DNA from: Flavobacteriales bacterium
GTDB lineage: Bacteria; Bacteroidota; Bacteroidia; Flavobacteriales; Flavobacteriaceae
Assembly (NCBI GenBank): GCA_026996605.1
Contig: JALWLE010000087.1
Span: 1-43,154, forward strand
Length of the DNA: 43,154 bases
Direction: 5' to 3'
Position numbers and translations under genes: made by a program. Under the pieces are notes generated by a model that ran no database searches, was not told where the DNA came from, and saw only the letters and a program-made list of their open reading frames with translations. Positions 1 to 8,049 of the stretch are shown piece after piece. The first letter of the stretch is position 1, and each line of letters opens with the position of its first letter.

Positions 1-1
1 A

Positions 2-613
2 GCCGATGCGCCGACTTTCAAAGACATTTCACAAGAAGTCTTTAATCTTATACATGATGCCGATTTGGCCGGATTTAATTCCAATCGTTTTGATGTGCCG
101 CTTTTGGCGGAAGAATTACTGCGTGCCAGTATAGACTTCGATTTAAAAACCAATCATTTGATTGATATTCAAAACATTTTTCACAAAATGGAACCGCGAA
201 ATTTAACAGCCGCCTACAAGTTTTATTGTGATGGCGACCTAACCAATGCGCATTCTGCCGAAGCCGACACCAAAGCCACTTACGAAATTCTCAAAGCCCA
301 ACTTCAAAAATACGACGATTTACCTAAGGATATGGAAGCTTTAAGTAAGTTTAGTTCTTACTTTAAAGCAGCCGATTTTCAAGGACGTATTATCTATAAT
401 GGCAAAAACGAAGAAGTCATTAATTTTGGGAAGTACAAAGGTCAAAAAGTCGAAGATGTTTTGCAAAAAGATCCGGGCTATTACGGTTGGATCATGCGAG
501 CTGATTTTCCGCTTTACACCAAAAAAATTATTCAAAATGTATATGAACGGATGAAATTGCGCCATGAGCAAGAACAACTGGAAGCTTTAAAAAACAAGTT
601 TAATCCGGAATAA
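2..613 (+). CDS. DnaQ-family 3'-5' exonuclease, 5'-truncated by window edge
   Basis: The reading frame is open from base 2 with no start, so the N-terminus, including the first metal-binding motif (DxE), lies outside the window. The visible 203 residues contain the ExoII motif (FNSNRFD, about 25-31) and the ExoIII motif with His and Asp (HSAEAD, about 84-89). This is the DEDDh pattern of DNA polymerase III epsilon-like nucleases. A C-terminal module at about 140-175 (INFGKYKG...YYGWIM) resembles the small ExoX-like C-terminal domain. The expected role is 3'-5' removal of nucleotides from DNA in repair or proofreading-type processing. The domain order, ending in this module, suits a stand-alone exonuclease rather than the polymerase subunit. 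The family call is firm; the exact substrate is unknown. Confidence 0.88.
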   Translation, partial: ADAPTFKDISQEVFNLIHDADLAGFNSNRFDVPLLAEELLRASIDFDLKTNHLIDIQNIFHKMEPRNLTAAYKFYCDGDLTNAHSAEADTKATYEILKAQLQKYDDLPKDMEALSKFSSYFKAADFQGRIIYNGKNEEVINFGKYKGQKVEDVLQKDPGYYGWIMRADFPLYTKKIIQNVYERMKLRHEQEQLEALKNKFNPE

Positions 614-650
614 CCAAAACGGCATAAATATTGTGAAGTGTTAACATAGT

Positions 651-682
651 GCTAAGTGCCAAGCGAATTAGTGGAAAGTGCG
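651..682 (+). repeat. Degenerate intergenic repeat (CTAAGTGCCAAG type)
   Basis: This copy, with the core CTAAGTGCCAAG followed about 12 bases later by GGAAAGTGCG, resembles the left arm of the inverted repeat at 36208-36274. A weaker relative (ATAAGTGTCAAGTAG) lies near 22670, between the TonB receptor and fbp. All three sit between genes. They look like remnants of a dispersed repeat family, judged by eye only. Confidence 0.4.
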
Positions 683-771
683 TTTTAAATTTAAATAAGA
701 AAACAAGCTTTAAAATACCATATTATTAATTATATGTTTAAAAGAAAAAGATGCTGTTTTTTTGTTATTTA

Positions 772-802
772 GACCTAGCAGGTTTATAAAACCTACCAAG
801 TC
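772..802. repeat. 31-bp palindromic repeat, copy 1
   Basis: The 31-bp imperfect palindrome begins GACCTAGCAGG and ends CCTACCAAGTC around an AT-rich centre. A second copy follows 12 bases downstream (815-845) and a third lies near the other end of the window (42848-42878). All three have the plan GACCTnnnAGGTTnnnAAAACCTnnnAGGTC with compensating changes in the arms. That suggests the fold, not the exact bases, is retained. It is an intergenic REP/MITE-like element. Confidence 0.75.
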
Positions 803-814
803 GGAAAGGGCACT

Positions 815-845
815 GACCTGATAGGTTTACAAAACCTGTTAGGTC
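815..845. repeat. 31-bp palindromic repeat, copy 2
   Basis: This is the second copy of the palindrome, GACCTGATAGG to CCTGTTAGGTC, 12 bases after copy 1 and 36 bases before the start codon at 882. Transcription toward 882 would place the hairpin in the leader of that gene. It could act as a terminator or as a structured 5' end, but no T-tract follows it. Confidence 0.75.
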
Positions 846-881
846 TGATCGGGGAATAAACAATATACCATAATCAAATCT

Positions 882-1697
882 ATGTTTAAATTTATTTGGA
901 AAAAATATAAAAAAGAAATCATTTTCGTACTGGTCTTATTGGTCGGGTTTTTGGCTTTATTGTCACGACTTAACCAATTTGGCATCAGCCTGTTGGTTGG
1001 GGCTGTTTTGATGTATTTGTATGTCAAATTGCAAGCTGACAATCCGAAAGAATTAAAGCAACTCAAACAAGAACTCGTCAATCAGAAAAAAGAAATAGCC
1101 GAACTTAAAAACCGTAAACTCAATGTAATCGGGATGAAAAACATTTTGGAAGTCGGGTTAATGGAAATTGATACCAATTTTACGAGGACTTGGAACGAAA
1201 AATTTGTTGAAGAAGACCGCGATTTACATTTTATCGGTGCTTTACAGATTCATTTGGTAGCCAAATACGGGGTCAATCTTAAAGATTTGAAAGTGCAAAT
1301 TGACCACCAAAACAAATTGATTTATATTGCGGGGTTGCATCCGAAGTTTTTATCTTTTTCAGAAGTCAATCATGACTGGAAAATAGCCGAAATGATGGAG
1401 CATAAAAAACGCCCGTTGAATTTTGGTAATTATTGGAAAAAATCAGAGCGATATCAAGAGTTGCTCAATCAAAAAATGGAAGAAAAACGCAAAGCACTTT
1501 ATGATGAAATCAAAAAAGGTCCCGAGGAGATTCAATGGCTCATCAAACCGCTTTATCAACAAGTGGAAAATACCATGCGTATCTTGCTCAATCGGGCTGA
1601 TTATGATATAAATTTTATAGAAAATGCTACCGAAAATTTTCAACCTATAGAAACCTATTTTGAAGATCCCTTATTACACAAGCAATTAAAATCATAA
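882..1697 (+). CDS. Membrane-anchored protein resembling DUF4230
   Basis: The product has 271 residues. The N-terminus has two hydrophobic stretches (about 13-28 and 33-48), then a charged coiled-coil-like segment (about 56-79), then a soluble region. Within that region, residues 117-165 (FIGALQIHLVAKYGVNL... then IDHQNKLIYIAGLHP) have the alternating-strand pattern of DUF4230 proteins. A helical C-terminal part (about 190-250) follows, as in that family. The call rests on pattern memory and is not a confirmed match. The function is unknown; the topology suggests an inner-membrane anchor with a soluble domain. The stop is 23 bases before the next gene on the same strand, so the two are probably co-transcribed. 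Palindromic repeats lie just upstream. Confidence 0.6.
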   Translation: MFKFIWKKYKKEIIFVLVLLVGFLALLSRLNQFGISLLVGAVLMYLYVKLQADNPKELKQLKQELVNQKKEIAELKNRKLNVIGMKNILEVGLMEIDTNFTRTWNEKFVEEDRDLHFIGALQIHLVAKYGVNLKDLKVQIDHQNKLIYIAGLHPKFLSFSEVNHDWKIAEMMEHKKRPLNFGNYWKKSERYQELLNQKMEEKRKALYDEIKKGPEEIQWLIKPLYQQVENTMRILLNRADYDINFIENATENFQPIETYFEDPLLHKQLKS

Positions 1698-1720
1698 ACA
1701 CAACACAAACAAACATTTCT

Positions 1721-3316
1721 ATGAAACAGACGATTCTAATAGTGTCGTTATTTCTAACGGCTTTTGTTTTTGCGCAACAGCAAGGTATAAAAATCCAAGA
1801 GAGTAAAGTTTATAAAATGACAACCGCACGGGTGCAAAACGATTATATTTTGCCCGACAACGAAGGTGGTTTTATTACAATTAGTTCCAAAAGAAGCGGA
1901 TTTTTAGTCAATCCACTGGTTTTTGAAGCCTATGCGACACATTATGACCAAAATATGAATTTGGTTAAAACCAAAACCTTTAAGCTTAATAAAGGTAGTA
2001 TCAAAGGAAATATTAAAGGGGCTTTTGTTCATAACCGGCATTTGTATCTGATTAATATGGAACAAAATCTGCGCAAAAGGTATTACAGTTTTAAAAAAAT
2101 TGATGGAGAAATTGATAATGGAACCGTATCCAGCCAAGAATTTTTTCATCTCGATTTTGTTTATCCTAAAAATGAGGTCAATTTGTTTGTCAATCCGGGA
2201 TCACTGTATTATCAAAAATTGCAATATTACAGTGATGTCAATTTTTTCAACCCTAAAATTTTTATTCGTTTTTCAAAAAACAACCGGTTTTTTACTATTG
2301 TTTACCGGGACTTAAAAGACAAACCGGCAACTTATCATATTCAGGTTTTTAATAACCAGTTTAAGCCGGTTTATCAACAAAAAATCACACAGCCTGTTTC
2401 AAATAAACTATTTTATATCAACGATTTGCAAGTTGATGATACGAATGGTGCCGTTTATCTTGCTACACAAATATATCAGAACGACCCCTTGAAAAAAAGA
2501 CGTTTACTCAACACGGATAATACACGTTATTTTTTGGTTTATTATATAGGAGCAACAGGTGTAGCGTCTTATAAAATCAAACCTAAAAAAGTTATTGAGA
2601 AACTACAACTTCAATTGGGTGAAAATTTAAATATTTTCGGTTTTTATAGACATCGTTATATCGATTTAAACAATGTTGATGGATTTTACCGTCTCAATTT
2701 AACTAAAGATTTAGCTTTGTTAAACAGTTCTTATCAAAACTTTAAAGAATCACCGGTAGCTGTAGGCAATAGAAAAGGTATAAAAAAGACCAAAAATCAC
2801 AAAATGGTGATACGTCAAAGTTTTTTGTTACCTAATGGCGATATGATTGTCAATGCCGAAGATTTGTATATACCGCTAATGATGAAAAAAGAAGAAAGAG
2901 AAGAATATATACGAGAAATAGTTGGTGATTTATTTAGTGTAAAAATTGCTAAAAACGGGAATATTATTTGGATTAAAAAGATTTATAAAAAACAAGTAGT
3001 AAAACCACGATTGGCTTTACATTCCTTTTTCAGTACCTATCTAAACGGTCAGGAATATTTGTTTTTCACGGATTCGCCTTTGGAAAAACCGGCAAATAAT
3101 AAACCTTTTTATCTAAAAGGCAGTGAACAAAAAAATTTAAATTTAATCAAAATATTTAATAGTGGCGATTTACAGAAATCCGTATTATATCATCCCAAAC
3201 GCAGTAAATTTCGCTTTATGCCGATAGAAGGAACAATGATTGGTTCTAAAACACTAATTATTCCGGCAAAAGATCATTTGTATATCAAGTTTTTTAAACT
3301 AACTATTACCGATTAA
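1721..3316 (+). CDS. Exported protein of unknown function
   Basis: The product has 531 residues with a clear type I signal peptide (residues 1-18, MKQTILIVSLFLTAFVFA, then QQQ), so it is exported to the periplasm or outer membrane. The mature part is rich in Tyr, Phe, Asn and Lys with many short strand-like segments, such as the repeated NNRFFTIVYRDL and GNIIWIKKI patterns. This resembles the beta-propeller-like exported proteins common in Flavobacteriia. No catalytic motif was recognised and no family can be named. It starts 23 bases after the preceding membrane-protein gene and ends just before a hairpin region shared with the convergent tRNA-Leu unit. Confidence 0.75.
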   Translation: MKQTILIVSLFLTAFVFAQQQGIKIQESKVYKMTTARVQNDYILPDNEGGFITISSKRSGFLVNPLVFEAYATHYDQNMNLVKTKTFKLNKGSIKGNIKGAFVHNRHLYLINMEQNLRKRYYSFKKIDGEIDNGTVSSQEFFHLDFVYPKNEVNLFVNPGSLYYQKLQYYSDVNFFNPKIFIRFSKNNRFFTIVYRDLKDKPATYHIQVFNNQFKPVYQQKITQPVSNKLFYINDLQVDDTNGAVYLATQIYQNDPLKKRRLLNTDNTRYFLVYYIGATGVASYKIKPKKVIEKLQLQLGENLNIFGFYRHRYIDLNNVDGFYRLNLTKDLALLNSSYQNFKESPVAVGNRKGIKKTKNHKMVIRQSFLLPNGDMIVNAEDLYIPLMMKKEEREEYIREIVGDLFSVKIAKNGNIIWIKKIYKKQVVKPRLALHSFFSTYLNGQEYLFFTDSPLEKPANNKPFYLKGSEQKNLNLIKIFNSGDLQKSVLYHPKRSKFRFMPIEGTMIGSKTLIIPAKDHLYIKFFKLTITD

Positions 3317-3325
3317 AATAAAAGA

Positions 3326-3384
3326 TGTCTCAAAAAGCTTGTTTTTTTATCAAAAGAAAAAGGCTGCCCTTTTGAGACAGCCTT
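3326..3384 (-). terminator. Terminator of tRNA-Leu(CAA), with overlapping alternative hairpin
   Basis: Read on the minus strand, AAGGCTG (3384-3378) pairs with CAGCCTT (3366-3360) and is followed by a T-rich run, as in a factor-independent terminator for the tRNA. A second, mutually exclusive stem of 10 perfect pairs joins 3326-3335 (TGTCTCAAAA) with 3370-3379. That stem could also end the convergent plus-strand gene that stops at 3316. Confidence 0.75.
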
Positions 3385-3397
3385 CTTGCATTGCTAG

Positions 3398-3481
3398 TAC
3401 CTCGGGTGGGAATCGAACCCACACTCTGTTGCCAGAACTGGATTTTGAATCCAGCGCGTCTACCAATTCCGCCACCGAGGC
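3398..3481 (-). tRNA. tRNA-Leu (anticodon CAA)
   Basis: The 84-nt cloverleaf is on the minus strand. It has a seven-pair acceptor stem (GCCTCGG with CCGAGGT, ending in a G-U pair), discriminator A73, and the D-arm segment GGCGGAATTGGTAGACGCG typical of class II tRNAs. The anticodon stem-loop is CTGGA-TTCAAAA-TCCAG, a long variable arm follows, and the T-arm reads GGGTTCGATTCCC. Anticodon CAA reads TTG leucine codons. The 3' CCA is not encoded. A TATATTTG box lies 12 bases upstream and a terminator follows. Confidence 0.97.
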
Positions 3482-3492
3482 AATTGCGAGTG

Positions 3493-3500
3493 CAAATATA
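3493..3500 (-). promoter_or_regulatory. Bacteroidota -7 box for tRNA-Leu(CAA)
   Basis: On the minus strand TATATTTG matches the Bacteroidota -7 consensus TAnnTTTG. It ends 12 bases before the tRNA 5' end. The bases from the box to the tRNA (TTTGCACTCGCAATT) closely match those before the other tRNA-Leu gene. No convincing -33 TTG was seen. Confidence 0.7.
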
Positions 3501-3554
3501 AAAATATTTTACAAAATAGCCTTCTTAATTTTTGAAAAAATAAAGAAAAAAAAA

Positions 3555-4268
3555 TCATTCAATCTTTTGAAAATGCTCAATTGTATTATTAATTCCTATT
3601 TTTTTATCTTCGGCAAAACCTTCATAAATCAAATAAATACCGGCAATCAATAAAACTAACCCTATAAATTTTCTGATTTTGACCACACGTTTAGGAGTCA
3701 TTTTAGATTTAAACTGCTTGGCTAATAAAATTTTAACTATGTCCATTAATAAATATCCTAACAAAATACCTCCGAAAAAAATAAAAATACGATATGGGTT
3801 CAATTCCAGTTTAGGTGAAAAAATTACAATCATAGCCAACCAAAATGCCAATACGCCGATATTGATAAAGTTTAACAAAAAACCTTTGACAAATAAACCT
3901 AAGTAATTATTTTTGGGAATCTCTATCTCTGTCTGATTTTCCAAAGTTTCAACTTTAGGCTTGCGTATAATCGTAATTAAACCATATACCATCATAATCA
4001 TACCACCTAAACCGTAAAGTGCCGGATGATGTGTCAATTGTTCTAAGAGCTTATAACTACCCAAAAAAGCTATAAGTATAAAAACAAGATCGGCAAAAAG
4101 AACGCCTAAATCTAAAACAATAGCTGCTCTAAATCCTTTAGTTGCTCCGGTTTCCAACAATACAAAAAACACCGGTCCAATAATAAAACTTAATGAAATA
4201 CCCAGTGGGATGGCTTTTAATAAATCTTGAATATAAACATTCATAATGTCCGATAAAATAGACAACAA
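3555..4268 (-). CDS. LysE-family amino-acid exporter-like permease
   Basis: The 237-residue hydrophobic protein has about six membrane segments. The N-terminal half holds the LysE-family signature GISLSFIIGPVFFVLLETG with a following GFRAAIVLDLG-FADL block. LysE/RhtB proteins export amino acids or related metabolites across the inner membrane; the substrate cannot be read here. The long start gives MLSILSDIMNVY. The internal ATG eight codons later (4244) would start at MNVYIQDLL and is equally plausible. The gene lies between two tRNA-Leu genes on the same strand. There is a terminator between the upstream tRNA and this gene, so it is probably transcribed separately. Confidence 0.85.
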   Translation of the reverse strand: MLSILSDIMNVYIQDLLKAIPLGISLSFIIGPVFFVLLETGATKGFRAAIVLDLGVLFADLVFILIAFLGSYKLLEQLTHHPALYGLGGMIMMVYGLITIIRKPKVETLENQTEIEIPKNNYLGLFVKGFLLNFINIGVLAFWLAMIVIFSPKLELNPYRIFIFFGGILLGYLLMDIVKILLAKQFKSKMTPKRVVKIRKFIGLVLLIAGIYLIYEGFAEDKKIGINNTIEHFQKIE

Positions 4269-4308
4269 ATATAATAAAAAGAGAGTAATCCGTATTCAAT
4301 AAATAAAA

Positions 4309-4334
4309 ATGTCGGCAGTTATGAACGCCGACAT
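4309..4334 (-). terminator. Terminator of tRNA-Leu(UAG)
   Basis: On the minus strand ATGTCGGC (4334-4327) pairs perfectly with GCCGACAT (4316-4309), with a 10-base loop, followed by TTTTATTT. It lies ten bases past the tRNA 3' end. Confidence 0.88.
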
Positions 4335-4344
4335 CCTTTTATTG

Positions 4345-4426
4345 TGCGGGTGAAGGGACTCGAACCCCCACGCCTTGCGGCACCAGATCCTAAGTCTGGC
4401 GTGTCTACCAATTTCACCACACCCGC
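4345..4426 (-). tRNA. tRNA-Leu (anticodon UAG)
   Basis: The 82-nt class II tRNA is on the minus strand. It has acceptor stem GCGGGTG with CACCCGC, discriminator A73, D-arm GGTGAAATTGGTAGACACG and anticodon stem-loop CCAGA-CTTAGGA-TCTGG. A long variable arm and T-arm GGGTTCGAGTCCC complete it. Anticodon TAG reads CTA and other CTN leucine codons. CCA is not encoded. It is preceded by TATATTTG and followed by a strong hairpin terminator. Confidence 0.97.
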
Positions 4427-4439
4427 AAAATTGTGAGCG

Positions 4440-4447
4440 CAAATATA
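4440..4447 (-). promoter_or_regulatory. Bacteroidota -7 box for tRNA-Leu(UAG)
   Basis: TATATTTG on the minus strand matches TAnnTTTG and ends 13 bases before the tRNA 5' end. The downstream bases (GCGCTCACAATTTT) are nearly the same as at the other tRNA-Leu promoter. This supports a shared promoter and start-site design. Confidence 0.7.
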
Positions 4448-4621
4448 TTAAGTTTTTTGATTTATCTAAAATTTTTTTAGATAAAAATTTAATCACTGAT
4501 TCAACTAACTAATATTTAATTTTTTAAATTTATTTTAATTAATCACAAACAAATTGTTGAGTCAGAGTCAGAATAACATCATTTTTATTATTTACTTTAA
4601 ACTTTACAGTTTTAACTTCAA

Positions 4622-5740
4622 CTAAATATTCTTTATCCAAGTACGACGGCGTTTATGTTGTCGGTGTTCATAATTTTTCCAATTAGCTATCACGTTGTGA
4701 TTATCTTCAAAAACACCCGTTGTTTCAATATCTTCAATACCATTGGCTATCATAGCTTGGTGAAGCGCATCAAATAGCATAACAGCTACACCTTTTGAAT
4801 CATATTCCGGAATGACACCTGTCAACAAAGTATCTATTACTTTGGGATGTTTCATGGCTTGCATAATATGGTACCACCCAAAAGGAAAAAGTTTACCATT
4901 GGCTTTTTTAATACCTTCGGAGAGTGATGGCATCGCGATTAAAAAACCGACAATTTGTTCTTGATCCTTGACAAAAAACGTAAATTTAGGATCTAAAACA
5001 CTAAAATATTTGTTTTTGTAATAATTTTTTAAATTTTCATCCAATTCAATAACATAAGGTAAATGTGCAAATGCTTTATTTAAGATTTGAAAAGCTACAT
5101 CTGCATATGACTTAAGCTCTTTTTTATTTTTTGGTGAAAAAACTTCATAACCGAAACGCCGTTTGAGCAGTTTGGCACCACGCTCCCCTTTCTTAACCGG
5201 CTCATCGGTCAATTTTAACCGAAATTCTACCCAATCATTTTCTTTTTCAAATCCATATTTTTTCATCAAAGTTTTATAGTACGGCAGGTGATATACTGAC
5301 GCAATAGAAGGAATTTCCTCAAAACCTTCTACCAACATACCTTGCGTATCTAGATTGGTAAAACCTAAGGGACCGTGTACTTTTTTCATACCTTGCTCTT
5401 TAAGCCAAGCAATCGCCGTATCCATTAACAATCGAAAACCTTTCTCATCATTGTAAGTTTCCAAACCGACTAATCGTCCATAAGCTTTTCCGGATTTTTC
5501 ATTGTATTTATGATTTACGGCTGCAGCTATACGCCCTATAGGACGCCCTTTCCAATAGACCACCCATTTTTGCAAATCGACAAATTTTAATGCAGGATGT
5601 TGTGTCCATATTTTTTTTTCGTCCGACTTGATAGGAGGTATCCAATACGGATTGTCTTTATATAAGAGATAAGGATAATTGATAAAATCTTTAAAAACTT
5701 TGGAATTGTCAACAGTCTTAATCTCATATTTTGATATCAT
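4622..5740 (-). CDS. GNAT-like acyltransferase family protein
   Basis: The frame is open to 5824, but the extra 28 residues are poorly ordered and the ATG at 5740 gives the natural start MISKYEIKTVD. The protein is then 372 residues. It has a GNAT-type fold pattern. There is an N-terminal half with PIGRIAAAVNHKYNE and GPLGFTNLDTQGMLVEGF, and a second half with VIGFLIAMPSLSEGI-like and GVAVMLFDALHQAMIANGIEDIETTGVFEDN blocks. The latter resembles the acetyl-CoA binding and final strands of N-acetyltransferases. Proteins of this length and pattern are common in Bacteroidota and are usually annotated only as GNAT-like. The substrate is unknown. It is divergent from the M1 peptidase gene. Confidence 0.72.
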   Translation of the reverse strand: MISKYEIKTVDNSKVFKDFINYPYLLYKDNPYWIPPIKSDEKKIWTQHPALKFVDLQKWVVYWKGRPIGRIAAAVNHKYNEKSGKAYGRLVGLETYNDEKGFRLLMDTAIAWLKEQGMKKVHGPLGFTNLDTQGMLVEGFEEIPSIASVYHLPYYKTLMKKYGFEKENDWVEFRLKLTDEPVKKGERGAKLLKRRFGYEVFSPKNKKELKSYADVAFQILNKAFAHLPYVIELDENLKNYYKNKYFSVLDPKFTFFVKDQEQIVGFLIAMPSLSEGIKKANGKLFPFGWYHIMQAMKHPKVIDTLLTGVIPEYDSKGVAVMLFDALHQAMIANGIEDIETTGVFEDNHNVIANWKNYEHRQHKRRRTWIKNI

Positions 5741-5898
5741 AAACTTAAGTTTGTTTGAAAAAAGTAAAAGTATAAAATTATTTTTTAATGACAGATGATA
5801 TTTTTTTATTAGTTTTACAACCATATTAGAGTAACACTCCTAAAAAATTGAACTTTAACAGGATTGTTCATATAATCAAGCAAAAAAAAAAATCAACT

Positions 5899-7821
5899 AT
5901 GAAAAGAATAAGCTTATTAATAGTCCTTAGCTTCGTTATACAAATACAAGCCCAATTTATAGAAAAACCGTTTAAAAAACTCGTTGAGAGTGAACGCACA
6001 GCTGCTTTGAAACATTTATTAAAACAGCCTTTGGCAAATACCGGTAATTATGATGTCAAGTTTCACCGGCTGGTGTTAAATCCTTCTTTGACCAATAGAA
6101 GTCTGTCAGGTGAAGTTACGACCTATTTTATTCCCAATCAATCCATGACGACCATGGAGTTTGATTTCAACACCCAAATGACTGTAAACAGTGTTGTTTG
6201 GCACAATCAAAATTTAAGCTTCTCGCAATTAGATAACAGACTGATAATTAATTTTTTACAACCACGCCCTACAGGTGTTTTAGATTCTATAAAGGTATCC
6301 TACCAAGGTACGGTACCTAATACCGGTCTAGACTCTTATACTGTAACGACACATGCTAATAGTATTCCGGTTGTTTGGACACTTTCCGAGCCGTATGGTG
6401 CGCGAGATTGGTGGCCTTGTAAGCAAGATTTGAATGACAAAATTGATTCAATTGATGTTATCATCAATTATCCGCAAACAGCCGGTGGACAAACCATGAC
6501 TGCCGTTTCCAACGGTTTACTAACTAGCGAATATACCAGCGGCAGTGCTAAAACATCTGTTTGGAAACACCGCTATCCCATTGCAGCTTATTTAGTGGCT
6601 TTTGCTATTACCAACTATACAAAATATACGGTAAACACAGGTATCACCCAAAATTTTCCTATTGATAATTATTCTTATCCGGAAAATCTGTCGGATGTTC
6701 AAAATAATATCAATTCGCATTTACAAGTCATGAATTATTTTGAAAATACTTTTGGTCCTTATCCTTTCAATCAAGAAAAATACGGGCAAGTTCAATTTGG
6801 CTGGGGCGGTGGTATGGAACATCAAACTGCTACTTTCCTAGTTAATTATGAACGGTGGTTAGTGGCACACGAATTGGCACACCAATGGTTTGGTAATACC
6901 GTTACTTGCGGTTCGTGGCACGACATTTGGCTCAATGAAGGCTTTGCTACTTACAGCGAAGCGCTTACACGTGAAGCACTTGACGGGCAAGCAGCTTTTG
7001 ACAACTGGAAACAATTTTCTACAGATTACATTATTACTGAACCTAATGGCGCTGTTTATGTACAAGACACCACCAATGTATGGCGAATTTTTGACGGTCG
7101 ACTTTCATATTACAAAGGGGCTATGGTACTCAATATGCTACGACTCAAATTGGGAGACGGTGATTTTTTTCAAGCTATTAGAAATTATTTGAATAATTAT
7201 AAATTCGATTATGCCTTAACCCCGGATTTACGTCAAGAATTAGAAACACAATCAGGACTAAACTTAACTGAATTCTTTAACGATTGGATTTACGGTGAAG
7301 GCTACCCAACCTATAACATTACGGTTACCCGTATTGGTAATGGGCTGTATGATGTACAAGTCAATCAAACCACATCAGATGTATCGGTAAGCTTTTTTGA
7401 GATGCCTTTGCCATTCAAGTTTACCGGCAATGGTGGAAACAGTTACGAAACCATGCTTGATAACACTTCAAATGGACAACATTTTACCGTCAATACCGGT
7501 TTTGAAGTAACCAATATCGAATTTGACCCGCACCATGATATTATCAAAGGGCAAACTACACTCAATGCCAATTTATCAGTCAATATTTTGAACAACAGCA
7601 ATATTGAAATATTTCCCAATCCTGTACAAAGTTTTTTAAATATTGAAAAAGATAACATCAATATCACGAAAGTCCGTTTCTTAACTATTGCCGGAAAAGA
7701 GTTTCTAACAATAACGAACAACTTTAGTCATATCAATGTCAATTCGTTACCCAAAGGGCTTTACATAGTCAAAATAGAAACCACTCAAGGAATTTATATC
7801 AAAAAAATGTTAAAAAAATAG
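5899..7821 (+). CDS. M1-family metallo-aminopeptidase with T9SS sorting tail
   Basis: A start at 5899 gives a clear signal peptide (MKRISLLIVLSFVIQIQAQ); the frame also opens at 5848 but that would bury the signal. In the 640-residue product, an M1 exopeptidase motif GGGMEH lies at about 303-308. The zinc site HELAH is at about 324-328 with its third ligand in WLNEGF (Glu near 347), the HExxH-x18-E pattern of gluzincins. The last 75 residues (from IEIFPNPVQSFLNI to GLYIVKIETTQG and KKMLKK) form a type A T9SS C-terminal domain. The enzyme is expected to be carried across the outer membrane by the type IX system to trim N-terminal residues from peptides. The ERAP1-like C-terminal domain of long M1 enzymes is absent. 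Confidence 0.93.
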   Translation: MKRISLLIVLSFVIQIQAQFIEKPFKKLVESERTAALKHLLKQPLANTGNYDVKFHRLVLNPSLTNRSLSGEVTTYFIPNQSMTTMEFDFNTQMTVNSVVWHNQNLSFSQLDNRLIINFLQPRPTGVLDSIKVSYQGTVPNTGLDSYTVTTHANSIPVVWTLSEPYGARDWWPCKQDLNDKIDSIDVIINYPQTAGGQTMTAVSNGLLTSEYTSGSAKTSVWKHRYPIAAYLVAFAITNYTKYTVNTGITQNFPIDNYSYPENLSDVQNNINSHLQVMNYFENTFGPYPFNQEKYGQVQFGWGGGMEHQTATFLVNYERWLVAHELAHQWFGNTVTCGSWHDIWLNEGFATYSEALTREALDGQAAFDNWKQFSTDYIITEPNGAVYVQDTTNVWRIFDGRLSYYKGAMVLNMLRLKLGDGDFFQAIRNYLNNYKFDYALTPDLRQELETQSGLNLTEFFNDWIYGEGYPTYNITVTRIGNGLYDVQVNQTTSDVSVSFFEMPLPFKFTGNGGNSYETMLDNTSNGQHFTVNTGFEVTNIEFDPHHDIIKGQTTLNANLSVNILNNSNIEIFPNPVQSFLNIEKDNINITKVRFLTIAGKEFLTITNNFSHINVNSLPKGLYIVKIETTQGIYIKKMLKK

Positions 7822-8013
7822 GTGCTTTGTTATTTTTTTAGTTAAAATGTCTTGTCCTGATTTTTGTTGATTCTTTAAACCAATCTATTTCATAACAAGT
7901 TTTTATTTCCTCAATAACACCTGTCATTTCGGCACATCCCGATTTCTTCGTCATCGGAACACTCAATGACCTATGTATTCAATTATTCATTTCTTTAACT
8001 TAGGAATTCTTAT

Positions 8014-8021
8014 TAAATTTG
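8014..8021 (+). promoter_or_regulatory. Candidate -7 box for Na+/H+ antiporter gene
   Basis: TAAATTTG matches TAnnTTTG and lies 28 bases before the ATG at 8050. The -33 element is not obvious. The rest of 7822-8049 holds no gene that I can support. Confidence 0.5.
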
Positions 8022-8049
8022 TATGTTCTAAACCGTACAAAAACTAACT

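Noticed and set aside
3339-3653. Open frame running through tRNA-Leu(CAA)
   Set aside because: It is interrupted in meaning by the tRNA and its terminator, and the similar frame at 4296-4496 crosses the other tRNA. Neither resembles a protein.
5741-5824. Longer N-terminus for the GNAT-like protein
   Set aside because: The 28 extra residues are Lys/Leu/Phe-rich and do not fit; the ATG at 5740 is a natural start.
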